A stretch of 64,000 nt of DNA. It comes from Flavobacteriaceae bacterium YJPT1-3 (GTDB lineage Bacteria > Bacteroidota > Bacteroidia > Flavobacteriales > Flavobacteriaceae). Shown piece by piece: positions 1 through 7,858 of the stretch. Within the stretch, counting starts at the first letter, position 1; every line of letters begins with the position of its first letter. The notes below the pieces were generated by a model. The model saw only the letters and a program-made list of their open reading frames with translations, was not told where the DNA came from and did not search any database. A program made the position numbers and the translations under genes. Where the stretch lies: the NCBI GenBank assembly GCA_029866965.1, contig CP123444.1, positions 2,856,501 to 2,920,500 on the forward strand. The letters run 5' to 3'.

Positions 1-211
1 CCATGAAATAAGGCGCAAGCGGATAGCGGTCAAAAACGGTATCGATCAGCCAGGCCTGAAGATTATTCATGGATAGAAAGAATACTACCAGATTGAGAAA
101 TAAAATGGGTTTCTCAATTTTTTTCCTGGCCAGAAAGGTGCCCATGTTGAACATAAATCCCTGAATGGCACCAGCAACCAAAAGCACATTAAAGATTTTA
201 GTGAGCAACAT
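1..211 (-). CDS. AraC-family transcriptional regulator, N-terminal part (cut by window edge)
   Basis: The minus-strand frame opens with ATG at 209-211 and runs off the left end, giving about 70 residues. The first part is hydrophobic (LLTKIFNVLLVAGAIQGFMF), followed by a basic FLARKKIEKP stretch, a second membrane segment and NNLQAWLIDTVFDRYP. This resembles the N-terminal membrane sensor region of flavobacterial AraC-type regulators that carry several transmembrane helices before a C-terminal helix-turn-helix. The DNA-binding domain lies outside the window, so the assignment rests on the N-terminus only. Confidence 0.55.
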   Translation of the reverse strand, partial: MLLTKIFNVLLVAGAIQGFMFNMGTFLARKKIEKPILFLNLVVFFLSMNNLQAWLIDTVFDRYPLAPYFM

Positions 212-466
212 AGCGTGTATCTTGGTCGTATTACATCTTAATTCAGCATCTGTGAATACAAGAAAAGACTTTTTTTAAAAAATAATGCCTGGTTGCCCAT
301 TAGGTACTAAAAAATTGATTATCAAATACCTATGCCACCGCAATCTTTCCAATTTGAGAACCCATTCAAAGAGAGCTTCAGCTTTTTGGCATGCTAGTTG
401 AAAATACCTGGCCTATAGCGAATGCCGAAAAGCTAAAGAGTAGGCAAAACCCAAAATTACTGAGTT

Positions 467-1063
467 ATGAAAAAAGCACTGATAATAGCCTTTTTATTCC
501 TGTTAGGAACAGGGGCTCAAGCCACAGCGGTCCAGCATTTGGATCACGGCAAGAAAAAAGGGAAGTTTATGCGCTATCAACAGGAATCCTATGTCTCTTT
601 CATCCAACAAGGTGTTGAGTATTTTGTTTTCGCCGATGGTTCCTTTGACTTTTCCATCTTAGAAAGATCCATAAATACACGGAGACGAGGAAACACAGCT
701 TGGAATAATAGTCCGGGAAGAAGCCGACTTAATTATAATTCTCGTTTTCCCTACCGCAACTTTATTCGGTACAATCGCTGGGGACAAATACGAATGATTG
801 GTAATACTCCCATATTTTATCAGCGCAACGGAAAAGTAGCTCAAATTGGACGGGTGGATATTCGACATAAACGTGGTTGGTTAGACCGGGTGGGAAATTT
901 GAAAGTCCACTACGATCGTCTGGGCCGGATCAATCGAACCACAGGACATGTATTTCGTGGAAATAAGGGCCGGTTAGGCCGACACTATAAGCGGAATCAC
1001 AATCGTCACCAGGAAGATTGGTATGAGGAAGAGAGCCGCTCAAGAAGTCGTTTCGACGACTAA
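467..1063 (+). CDS. Small secreted basic protein of unknown function
   Basis: 198 residues with a clear signal peptide (MKKALIIAFLFLLGTGAQA, cleavage about residue 20). The mature part is rich in Arg, Tyr and Asn, with short WGQIRMIGN / GRVDIRHKRG / GRINRTTGHV units that look like repeated beta-strand segments with G-x-I/V turns. The C-terminus is highly charged (DWYEEESRSRSRFDD). I do not recognise a named family; similar small secreted proteins are common in flavobacteria. The gene is monocistronic and followed directly by a strong hairpin terminator at 1083-1120. The start is supported by the signal peptide. Confidence 0.6.
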   Translation: MKKALIIAFLFLLGTGAQATAVQHLDHGKKKGKFMRYQQESYVSFIQQGVEYFVFADGSFDFSILERSINTRRRGNTAWNNSPGRSRLNYNSRFPYRNFIRYNRWGQIRMIGNTPIFYQRNGKVAQIGRVDIRHKRGWLDRVGNLKVHYDRLGRINRTTGHVFRGNKGRLGRHYKRNHNRHQEDWYEEESRSRSRFDD

Positions 1064-1082
1064 TATTTAGATTTGGATGTTC

Positions 1083-1120
1083 AGAATCTCCGCGAGTTTA
1101 TCTCGCGGAGATTCTTTTTT
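1083..1120 (+). terminator. Rho-independent terminator of the secreted-protein gene
   Basis: A perfect 14-bp stem (1083-1096 with 1102-1115, arm AGAATCTCCGCGAG) with a 5-base loop is followed by a run of T to 1120. It sits 20 bases after the stop codon at 1063. Confidence 0.85.
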
Positions 1121-1163
1121 ACTTTCCTGCCCCATTTCGCTAAGGCATCCTAATCAATAGCTC

Positions 1164-1177
1164 GCTTTCGCGAAAGC
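1164..1177. repeat. Palindrome GCTTTCGCGAAAGC, intergenic copy
   Basis: A perfect 14-bp palindrome about 95 bases upstream of the preferred mnmE start. It is one of at least six perfect copies in the window and the only perfect one outside a coding region. Confidence 0.8.
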
Positions 1178-1270
1178 AGGATTACGATAATGAATGGAGC
1201 GCGATCGTCCAATCAGCGCTCACTGCGCAAAGCACGAATACCTCCTTTTGATGTTGTAATTTTGCGCCCT

Positions 1271-2668
1271 ATGCAGTATCAGGATACCATTGTTGCCTTA
1301 GCCACTGCTCCGGGTGCCGGAGCCGTTGCGATCATTCGTATTTCGGGTCCACAGGCAATCGACGTCGCTTCAAGGATGTTTGAAGCCAAAAGTGGGCAAT
1401 CCTTAAGCAAAGTCGCTTCGCACACCGTGCATTTAGGCCATATTAAGGATCAGGAGCGCATCATTGATGAAGCCCTTGCTCTGGTCTTTAAAGGCAACAA
1501 ATCGTACACCGGAGAACCTACCGTAGAGTTTAGTTGTCATGGCAGTCCTTATATTCAGCAAGAAATTATTCAACTGGCTTTACGTTCTGGCTGCCGTGCT
1601 GCGCAAGCCGGTGAATTCACCCTGCGCTCGTTTATCAATGGAAAGATGGACCTCAGCCAGGCTGAGGCTGTGGCCGACTTAATTGCCTCGGATAATCAGG
1701 CAGCACATCAAATCGCCATGCAGCAGATGCGCGGTGGATTCAGCAATGAAATTGCTCAGTTGCGTGAAGAACTGCTGAATTTCGCTTCCCTCATCGAACT
1801 CGAACTTGATTTTGCAGAGGAAGATGTGGAATTTGCCAATCGGGAGCAGTTTCAGGAACTGATCGCACGCATTACCCGGGTGCTCAAGCGCTTGATCGAT
1901 TCCTTTGCCACGGGCAATGTGATCAAACAAGGGATTCCCGTGGCCATCGTGGGTGAACCTAATGTGGGTAAGTCGACCTTGCTCAATGCCTTACTGAATG
2001 AAGAGCGAGCGATCGTGAGCGATATCGCCGGGACAACGCGTGACACCATAGAAGATGAGATCAGCATTGGGGGCGTGGGATTCCGCTTTATCGACACCGC
2101 CGGAATCCGGGATACCGTCGATACCATCGAAGGATTGGGCATAAAAAAGACCTTTGAAAAAATCAAGCAGGCCCAGGTCGTGATCTATCTCTTCGATGCT
2201 ACCGTGATTCAAGATCAGCAGCATAAGCTGAGTGACCTCAAACGCGAACTTGAAAAGATTAAAAATCGATTTCCGCAGAAGGCAGTCGTGGTACTCGCCA
2301 ATAAAACAGATCTTTTAAGCCCGGAAGAATTGTCTGATCTATTCAGTCACTTTGAAAATTTACAACTACTCTCTGCAAAAAATAAGGAGGGTATAGATGC
2401 TTTGCAACAAACACTGCTGCAGTTCATCAATACGGGAGCCCTTCGCAATGATGAAACCATAGTAACAAATTCGCGCCACTACGATGCCTTGCTTAAAGCT
2501 TTGGAAGAGATCGAAAAAGTACAAGAAGGATTGAATATGGGATTATCCGGAGACTTATTGGCCATCGATATCCGACAAGCCCTCTACCATTTTGGGGAGA
2601 TCACCGGGCAGGTCACCACCGACGACCTATTAGGCAATATTTTCGCCAATTTCTGTATAGGGAAGTAA
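1271..2668 (+). CDS. mnmE: tRNA modification GTPase MnmE (TrmE)
   Basis: MnmE acts with MnmG to install the carboxymethylaminomethyl group on U34 of certain tRNAs. The protein has the N-terminal formyl-THF-binding domain (about 1-120), a helical domain and an inserted G domain. G motifs are visible: GEPNVGKST near 227, AGTTRDT near 253, DTAG near 275 and NKTD near 343. The C-terminus is FCIGK, with the catalytic Cys conserved in the family. The frame is open from 1190, but the extra 27 residues are unlike the family, and the ATG at 1271 (MQYQDTIVALATAPG) gives 465 residues, the usual length, so I chose it. The adjacent genes are unrelated. Confidence 0.95.
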   Translation: MQYQDTIVALATAPGAGAVAIIRISGPQAIDVASRMFEAKSGQSLSKVASHTVHLGHIKDQERIIDEALALVFKGNKSYTGEPTVEFSCHGSPYIQQEIIQLALRSGCRAAQAGEFTLRSFINGKMDLSQAEAVADLIASDNQAAHQIAMQQMRGGFSNEIAQLREELLNFASLIELELDFAEEDVEFANREQFQELIARITRVLKRLIDSFATGNVIKQGIPVAIVGEPNVGKSTLLNALLNEERAIVSDIAGTTRDTIEDEISIGGVGFRFIDTAGIRDTVDTIEGLGIKKTFEKIKQAQVVIYLFDATVIQDQQHKLSDLKRELEKIKNRFPQKAVVVLANKTDLLSPEELSDLFSHFENLQLLSAKNKEGIDALQQTLLQFINTGALRNDETIVTNSRHYDALLKALEEIEKVQEGLNMGLSGDLLAIDIRQALYHFGEITGQVTTDDLLGNIFANFCIGK

Positions 2669-2671
2669 GTG

Positions 2672-2815
2672 AGATAGCAAATCTTCGATTTGCGTAATCG
2701 AACTTATGCTGAGCTTGTCGAAGCATCTTCAATGAATCACTTTTGTAATCAGATAGCAAATCGTCGATTTGCGTAATCGAACTTATGCTGAGTTTGTCGG
2801 AGCATCTTCAATAAA
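2672..2815. repeat. Two direct copies of a ~65-bp intergenic repeat
   Basis: Copies at 2672-2736 and 2751-2815 differ at only about four positions. Each has an inverted-repeat start (GCAAATCTTCGATTTGC) followed by a segment containing GCTGAGCTTGTCGAAGC, a GACAAGCTC-type sequence seen as a dispersed element in many Bacteroidota. The region between mnmE and the HupE-like gene holds no ORF that I would defend. Confidence 0.75.
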
Positions 2816-2944
2816 CTGATCTTGCAGCGAGGAGGACTCCTACTTTTTATGGCATCCTGTGTGCATTCCGAGTTTAAATTGTAGGGGTAATTCAATATAT
2901 CCTTATAGGATAAACCGTTTAAGCCTCATTAAAACTTTAATTCC

Positions 2945-3616
2945 TTAAATATACTGGTACAGCTGATAGAAAAATAGCCCTACTCCTGCAATAACCAGAT
3001 AAACATTGGCGGCCTTATAAAACGCCTTATAGCTGACGGGGAATTTTTTTACGTACTGAATCAGAAAAATTATGGGAATTAAAGCAATGACCTGACCCAA
3101 CTCTACGCCAACATTAAAACTGATGATTTTAGTTAGAATTTGATCTTGACCCAGGTTGAAAGACTGCAAGCGGGTCGAAAGACCAAAGCCATGAATCAGT
3201 CCGAAAATACCAACCATCAATAACAAGTTCGGGGACGGTAGCTTTAATTTATCGAATCCCCCTAAATTCTCAAATCCCTTGTAAAGCACGCTTAAGGCGA
3301 TCACCGCATCCACCAGATGCTCATTGGCGGTCAATCCAGCATAGGTAGCTCCAATTAAGGTGATACAGTGTCCTAGAGTGAAGACCGTGATGAACTTCAT
3401 AATGTCCCAAATGCCATTGAGAAAAAATATCACACCGGTCAGAAACAATAAATGGTCATATCCGGTGAGCATATGTTTGGCTCCTACCCAAATATAGGCT
3501 TCCAATCCTCCCTTGTTTAGAATCGCCTGATCCCCCGGAGAAACATCATGGGCCCACAATACACCGGGTAGGAATAGAAATGCAAGAACTGATAGTATTC
3601 GAAGGCTTTTACTCAT
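2945..3616 (-). CDS. HupE/UreJ-like membrane protein, probable metal uptake
   Basis: 223 residues with a signal peptide ending WAHD, then about six hydrophobic segments. Family-type motifs are visible: GAKHMLTGYDHLLFL (about 45-59), TLGHCITL and IHGFGLSTRLQSF. HupE/UreJ proteins are associated with nickel or cobalt supply to hydrogenase and urease, and the conserved His/Asp residues in the first motifs are thought to bind the metal. The gene lies 2 bases after the His-rich DUF4198-like gene in the same direction, so the two form a pair. No urease or hydrogenase genes are present nearby, so the metal is an inference. Confidence 0.75.
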   Translation of the reverse strand: MSKSLRILSVLAFLFLPGVLWAHDVSPGDQAILNKGGLEAYIWVGAKHMLTGYDHLLFLTGVIFFLNGIWDIMKFITVFTLGHCITLIGATYAGLTANEHLVDAVIALSVLYKGFENLGGFDKLKLPSPNLLLMVGIFGLIHGFGLSTRLQSFNLGQDQILTKIISFNVGVELGQVIALIPIIFLIQYVKKFPVSYKAFYKAANVYLVIAGVGLFFYQLYQYI

Positions 3617-3618
3617 CC

Positions 3619-4623
3619 TTATTTCTTCCTAAAGAAAAAGAAAAGTACGCCAATCAGTAAAAGGCTCCCTACCCAAAACACATAGGAGGGTATTCCGTCT
3701 TCTTCGTGTGAATGACTGCTTTCACTATGCTCATGACTATGGCCAGATCCCACCGCGAAAGTGAGCGTGGCCCAGTTGGATTCATGAGTAAGCTCTTGAT
3801 CTTCGAGAGCGGTCATGTGTATCGTTCTTAAGTAGTACACCCCGGCAGTCTGGATGTCTACGGTAACGATCCCCTCCTCATCGGTTCGCAAAGAAGACAG
3901 CTCGTCGTGGGTATGCTCATCTTCCCCAGCCTGTCTCGAACTTGTATCCTCATGGGTATGTGTTGTTTCTCCGTGGGCATGTTCGTGCTCATGCTGATCC
4001 ACTTTTGGATCATGGCCTACGTAAACCAACTGATTTTCAAGTGGCTTCCCATCATAGAGCAGTTGCACTTTAAGCGCATGGCCGGGATGCAAGTCATAGG
4101 GGTTTTCCTGTGGCACAAACTCAATAGGATAGTCCAGAATAGTATTCCAACTATCAGTACGCTGCTCTCCTACCTGAAAGATCGTCTTGACGTGTTTACT
4201 GTATCGTTCTACAGCATCTTCCTCCATCAGATTCTGCTGCTTTCGCTCAGCCAATAGATCCAAAACTCCATCATGTTCGAGGTACTTGTTAAAAGCGTTT
4301 GCATCCAAAGCAATATTGCGCGGAGCGGTTGACACTCCCGCAACCCAGGTACCGGATTTTCCGGATTTAAATCTCAAATAGGTTATTGCATTTTCTTCGT
4401 ACCACTGCGTAGAATCTACACTGAAACGTTGGCCTTCACCAACCAGACTCACGTCGAGCATCCGATCCCGTGCGATTACATTTTCACTTTGATCAAAAGT
4501 ACCATTATACAGCGCGATGATTGATTCGCTCTCCGGATCAAGGAAATACTGATTTAATTTAAGGTACATATCGTGGCTGCATAAAAGGATAACAGCAATA
4601 AGTGCTAAGGCTATTTTTCGCAT
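3619..4623 (-). CDS. DUF4198-like secreted/membrane-anchored protein with His-rich loops
   Basis: 334 residues with an N-terminal hydrophobic segment followed by SHDMYLKLNQYFL, a pattern typical of DUF4198 (NikM-like) proteins. Residues about 203-243 hold a run of His/Glu/Asp (HEHEHAHGETTHTHED and EDEHTHDE), and a second His cluster (GHSHEHSESSHSHEE) precedes one C-terminal membrane helix and a KK tail. The His clusters look like metal-binding tethers. It is the first gene of a two-gene operon with the HupE/UreJ-like protein, which supports a role in capturing or passing on a divalent metal at the cell surface. The substrate is not known. Confidence 0.65.
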   Translation of the reverse strand: MRKIALALIAVILLCSHDMYLKLNQYFLDPESESIIALYNGTFDQSENVIARDRMLDVSLVGEGQRFSVDSTQWYEENAITYLRFKSGKSGTWVAGVSTAPRNIALDANAFNKYLEHDGVLDLLAERKQQNLMEEDAVERYSKHVKTIFQVGEQRTDSWNTILDYPIEFVPQENPYDLHPGHALKVQLLYDGKPLENQLVYVGHDPKVDQHEHEHAHGETTHTHEDTSSRQAGEDEHTHDELSSLRTDEEGIVTVDIQTAGVYYLRTIHMTALEDQELTHESNWATLTFAVGSGHSHEHSESSHSHEEDGIPSYVFWVGSLLLIGVLFFFFRKK

Positions 4624-4999
4624 GGTGGTTTAAATGATTGGTTCGAGTATAAGTTTAAGGCAAAAATAGTTCGCCCTTTCCCAAAAACATACGAATAGTA
4701 GGCACAAACGGTTTTCTAGATATTTCTCAGCTTCCTCATTGAAGCGTTTCGTAACTTCATGAATCGAAACAAGCCAACCAAAAACAAAGGCGATATAACT
4801 TTTAGGCTATTCAGAATTTTAAAGTATACGTTAAGTCTTGGAAGTTCCGTTATTTAGATTATTAGCACCCACGACTGTTTTCATTCTGAAACCAACTCAA
4901 TTATAATGTCAAATGTCGATGAATCAATAATTGCTAGAATTAATGCTAAAACCAGCCGAAGACCATTTCAAAAGCTTATTATTTTAACCGAATTTCTCA
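4624..4999. promoter_or_regulatory. Divergent intergenic region
   Basis: The region separates two divergent genes. On the minus strand, TATTTTTG at 4661-4668 matches the Bacteroidota -7 element TAnnTTTG and lies 38 bases before the DUF4198-like ATG; a good -33 TTG at the usual spacing is not obvious. A short plus frame (4906-5118) overlaps the phosphatase start and looks spurious. I see no RNA gene here. Confidence 0.35.
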
Positions 5000-6133
5000 A
5001 TGATGAGGCCTACTATGAACACCATGCATCGCGTTTACTGGATTACCCTATGCTGTTTACTGCAGCCTCTATATGTACTTCTTGCTCAGGAAGTTCAACA
5101 ATTTACCTTCAACGGTGATGACGGTCCCTATCTGATCAACGATTCGGTGTATTGGGTAGATCAGAACAATGAGTTGGTGAAGATTTCGCGTACTGCGCTA
5201 GATTCTATTCCAGTGACCATTGACCATGAGGACGATCAATCATTCTTTGTTCCCTTGAATTCGTCTAACGCCATTGCTCGTAGCGAGTACGCCCTTCCGG
5301 AAAAACTGATTGCCATCTCTGACATTGAAGGACGATTTGATGCTTTTTATAGTTTCCTGGTCGCCAATAAAGTGATGGATGAGCAATTCCGCTGGCAATT
5401 TGGAAAGGGACATCTCGTATTGGTGGGAGACTTCGTTGATCGTGGCAAGAATGTGACTCAAGTGCTTTGGTTGATCTACAAGCTCGAACAGGAGGCAGAA
5501 CAGGCCGGAGGCCGAGTACACTTTCTTTTGGGAAATCACGAATTACTAAATTTCACCGGTGATGTTCGTTATAATCGAGGAAAGTACCTGAAGGTGGCTC
5601 AAGACATTACCGGACTGAGCGACCATGCAGCGGCCGTACAGTATTTATATTCTGAAAAAACCGTACTCGGGCAATGGATGCGCACCAAAAATACCGTTTT
5701 AAAAGTAGGCAATTACCTCTTTGTTCACGCAGGATTGAGTCCGGAGTTGCTCAACTTCAATTTAACCTTAGAAGAGATCAATTCTCGCATTCGCGAAACG
5801 ATCCAGTCCCCCGATCAGAATGATGTCACCGCCGAATTTCTATTTGGCGCTGAAGGACCCTTATGGTATCGAGGATACGTCTATGATCACCACCACTATC
5901 CTAAAATCGAACAAGCAGAATTTGACCGCTTGTTAACCAAGTATAAGGCAGATCATATCGTTATCGGACATACGGTTGTAGATGATATCTCCACTGACTT
6001 TGAGGGTAAATTAATCCGCATCGATGTTCCTCACAGCAGCCGTAAATTTTCAGGAAAAACAAAAGGGTTACTGGTGGAAAATGAGACCGCTTATTGGATT
6101 GATGATCAAGGGAACAAACAGCGCTTAGACTAG
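5000..6133 (+). CDS. Calcineurin-like metallophosphatase, secreted
   Basis: 377 residues. The binuclear-metal phosphoesterase motifs are in order: SDIEG (the GDxHG position, with Glu for His), GDFVDRG, GNHE, a later VHAGLSP and GHT. Spacing resembles the Shewanella-like protein phosphatase branch of PPP-type enzymes. A signal peptide (VYWITLCCLLQPLYVLLAQ) puts it in the periplasm or outside. Several Met codons are possible starts (5000, 5015, 5024); the signal peptide works with any of them, and 5015 has a GAGG upstream. The substrate is unknown. The stop abuts the convergent CotH-like gene with no gap. Confidence 0.8.
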   Translation: MMRPTMNTMHRVYWITLCCLLQPLYVLLAQEVQQFTFNGDDGPYLINDSVYWVDQNNELVKISRTALDSIPVTIDHEDDQSFFVPLNSSNAIARSEYALPEKLIAISDIEGRFDAFYSFLVANKVMDEQFRWQFGKGHLVLVGDFVDRGKNVTQVLWLIYKLEQEAEQAGGRVHFLLGNHELLNFTGDVRYNRGKYLKVAQDITGLSDHAAAVQYLYSEKTVLGQWMRTKNTVLKVGNYLFVHAGLSPELLNFNLTLEEINSRIRETIQSPDQNDVTAEFLFGAEGPLWYRGYVYDHHHYPKIEQAEFDRLLTKYKADHIVIGHTVVDDISTDFEGKLIRIDVPHSSRKFSGKTKGLLVENETAYWIDDQGNKQRLD

Positions 6134-7768
6134 CTATAGGGATTTAAAATACTGGTCTAGAAACTCAAGACGAGCCTCCAGCCAGGACCTCAAATACGAA
6201 TAATGATCCTCAAGGCTTCGCGCTGCAGGCCAGGTTTTGAATTCGCGATCGTATAATTCTTCTTTTTCAAAGCGGTTAACATACGTATCCATGCTTTTTG
6301 TCAATGTCACTGTTTTTAAGTCCTTTTCCCGAAGTGCTGACCATCTCGATTTTAACTTGTCCTTGTAATTGTCGGGGTTGACTTCTATCAAGCGGTCAAA
6401 GAGTGCGTTGCTCAAAATATCATTGGTTGTCGCGATGCGCTTTCCATCCTGTATCGAACCCAACACTCCATCTAAATCCCAGGGAATGAAAAAATAAGGT
6501 TCCCCTTGTTGATACCGCCCCAGATAATAATTCTTACCTAAGTTATCGGTAGCCCTCAGCAGATTGACCAGGATGAAATAGTCTATTGCATTCGGAATAT
6601 GAATTTCTTTGTCAATTCGTGCCTTGAAATTTTCATCAGATTCCTCGGCCACCAGGGTGACGGTTTTCGCCAGGTCATTCCAGTGTGCTTTGTAATCAAT
6701 AAGCGGATATTCCATCCTAAAGCCACTCCAATGAGGAAAGAGATTATTGTACGGAGCTGCTTTCTTGAATGAGGTTGCATTTTCATAAGACTCCGCTTTG
6801 AATAATTCACCATACACCTGCTCACCTTCGTTTTTCTTTAGATCCAGTTGCTTGCGATCCACTGATTCTGAAAGGGCATAAATGCCCAGGTACTTTCCAT
6901 TCCTAAAAACTTCCACAAATTTGGAACGGACGGCGCTCTTCGCCTCTGGTCGTTGCTCGCTGTAGTATGGCGGATGCATATCCAACCACAAACGCATAGC
7001 CAAGGTTGATCGAAGGCGAAGTGGCTCATTGTACAAACCGTCTAAAATCCAATCATCATCAGACCGCATATCAGCAAAACGCACATCCTTGTTCTCCCGA
7101 CCAAGACTATCGCTCCAAAATTCCAGATCATAATTTTTTTTGGGAAAGCTTAGTGAGAGGTTTCCACGATAACGAATGCCGACCAGACTTTCCATCAAAT
7201 TGCCCTGGTCAAAATAACTAAATTTTGCTAGCACTTTTTTGCGGCTATTGATGGCAGTCGTATCTATGGACAAGTGAATAATTGGGTATTTGGATAGATA
7301 GAGTTTAAATTCTTCCCCTTGCTTTTTAAGGACGTAGGAATAGGTACTTTTACTTGATCCGGAGGAAGGACTCAACCTATAAGCCTCATCGAATTGAAGT
7401 CGGAGCTTCTTTGAAGTATTGAGGAGCAAAGAATCCTCTTGATCAGCCTGCCATACGATCATTCGCTGACTTGCATCTACACCAAAACTCCCCTCTTCCG
7501 CTCTATGACTTTGGCTTCCTGCCTCGCCTACAGACAATACGAGTACACCAAATAACAAAGGCGCAAATAAAAATTCCTTTCGATCAAATAAACTCCGACC
7601 CACGACTACGGGAGCACAAATCAAATCTGTAGCCTGTTTATGACAGCGAGATAAAAGTTGCCTAAAGTAATTAATCATCATTCGAAAGGAATTTAGTGAA
7701 ATCATTATTGACTTTGCTAAAGATCTCAAGCATCTAGCAGCATTTCGATCCAGCATGCGGTAGATCAT
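6134..7768 (-). CDS. CotH kinase-like protein
   Basis: 544 residues. The middle and C-terminal parts match the CotH family, an atypical protein-kinase fold first known from a Bacillus spore-coat protein: IRYRGNLSLSFPKKNYDLEF, DDDWILDGLYNEPLRLRS, FVEVFRNGKYLGIYALSESV and FFIPWDLDGVLG. The latter resembles the metal-binding D-x-D of kinase-like folds. In Bacteroidota such proteins are usually secreted, and a hydrophobic segment (EFLFAPLLFGVLVLSVGEAG) lies about 65 residues in. The true start may therefore be one of the internal Met codons downstream of 7768. No partner gene is adjacent, so the target is unknown. Confidence 0.7.
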   Translation of the reverse strand: MIYRMLDRNAARCLRSLAKSIMISLNSFRMMINYFRQLLSRCHKQATDLICAPVVVGRSLFDRKEFLFAPLLFGVLVLSVGEAGSQSHRAEEGSFGVDASQRMIVWQADQEDSLLLNTSKKLRLQFDEAYRLSPSSGSSKSTYSYVLKKQGEEFKLYLSKYPIIHLSIDTTAINSRKKVLAKFSYFDQGNLMESLVGIRYRGNLSLSFPKKNYDLEFWSDSLGRENKDVRFADMRSDDDWILDGLYNEPLRLRSTLAMRLWLDMHPPYYSEQRPEAKSAVRSKFVEVFRNGKYLGIYALSESVDRKQLDLKKNEGEQVYGELFKAESYENATSFKKAAPYNNLFPHWSGFRMEYPLIDYKAHWNDLAKTVTLVAEESDENFKARIDKEIHIPNAIDYFILVNLLRATDNLGKNYYLGRYQQGEPYFFIPWDLDGVLGSIQDGKRIATTNDILSNALFDRLIEVNPDNYKDKLKSRWSALREKDLKTVTLTKSMDTYVNRFEKEELYDREFKTWPAARSLEDHYSYLRSWLEARLEFLDQYFKSL

Positions 7769-7858
7769 CTAAGGGTAACTTATTTTAAAGGATTCACAGT
7801 CTATTTTGAATAGTATTAACAGGGCTTGCTGTAATTCTAAACAATTTTAACCTCTTGT

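Noticed and set aside
391-618. 75-residue plus-strand frame overlapping the start of the secreted protein
   Set aside because: It overlaps the better gene with a signal peptide, has no family features and no ribosome-binding site.
4906-5118. 70-residue plus-strand frame ahead of the phosphatase gene
   Set aside because: It overlaps the phosphatase N-terminus in another frame; no recognisable domain, and the phosphatase has a strong signal peptide.
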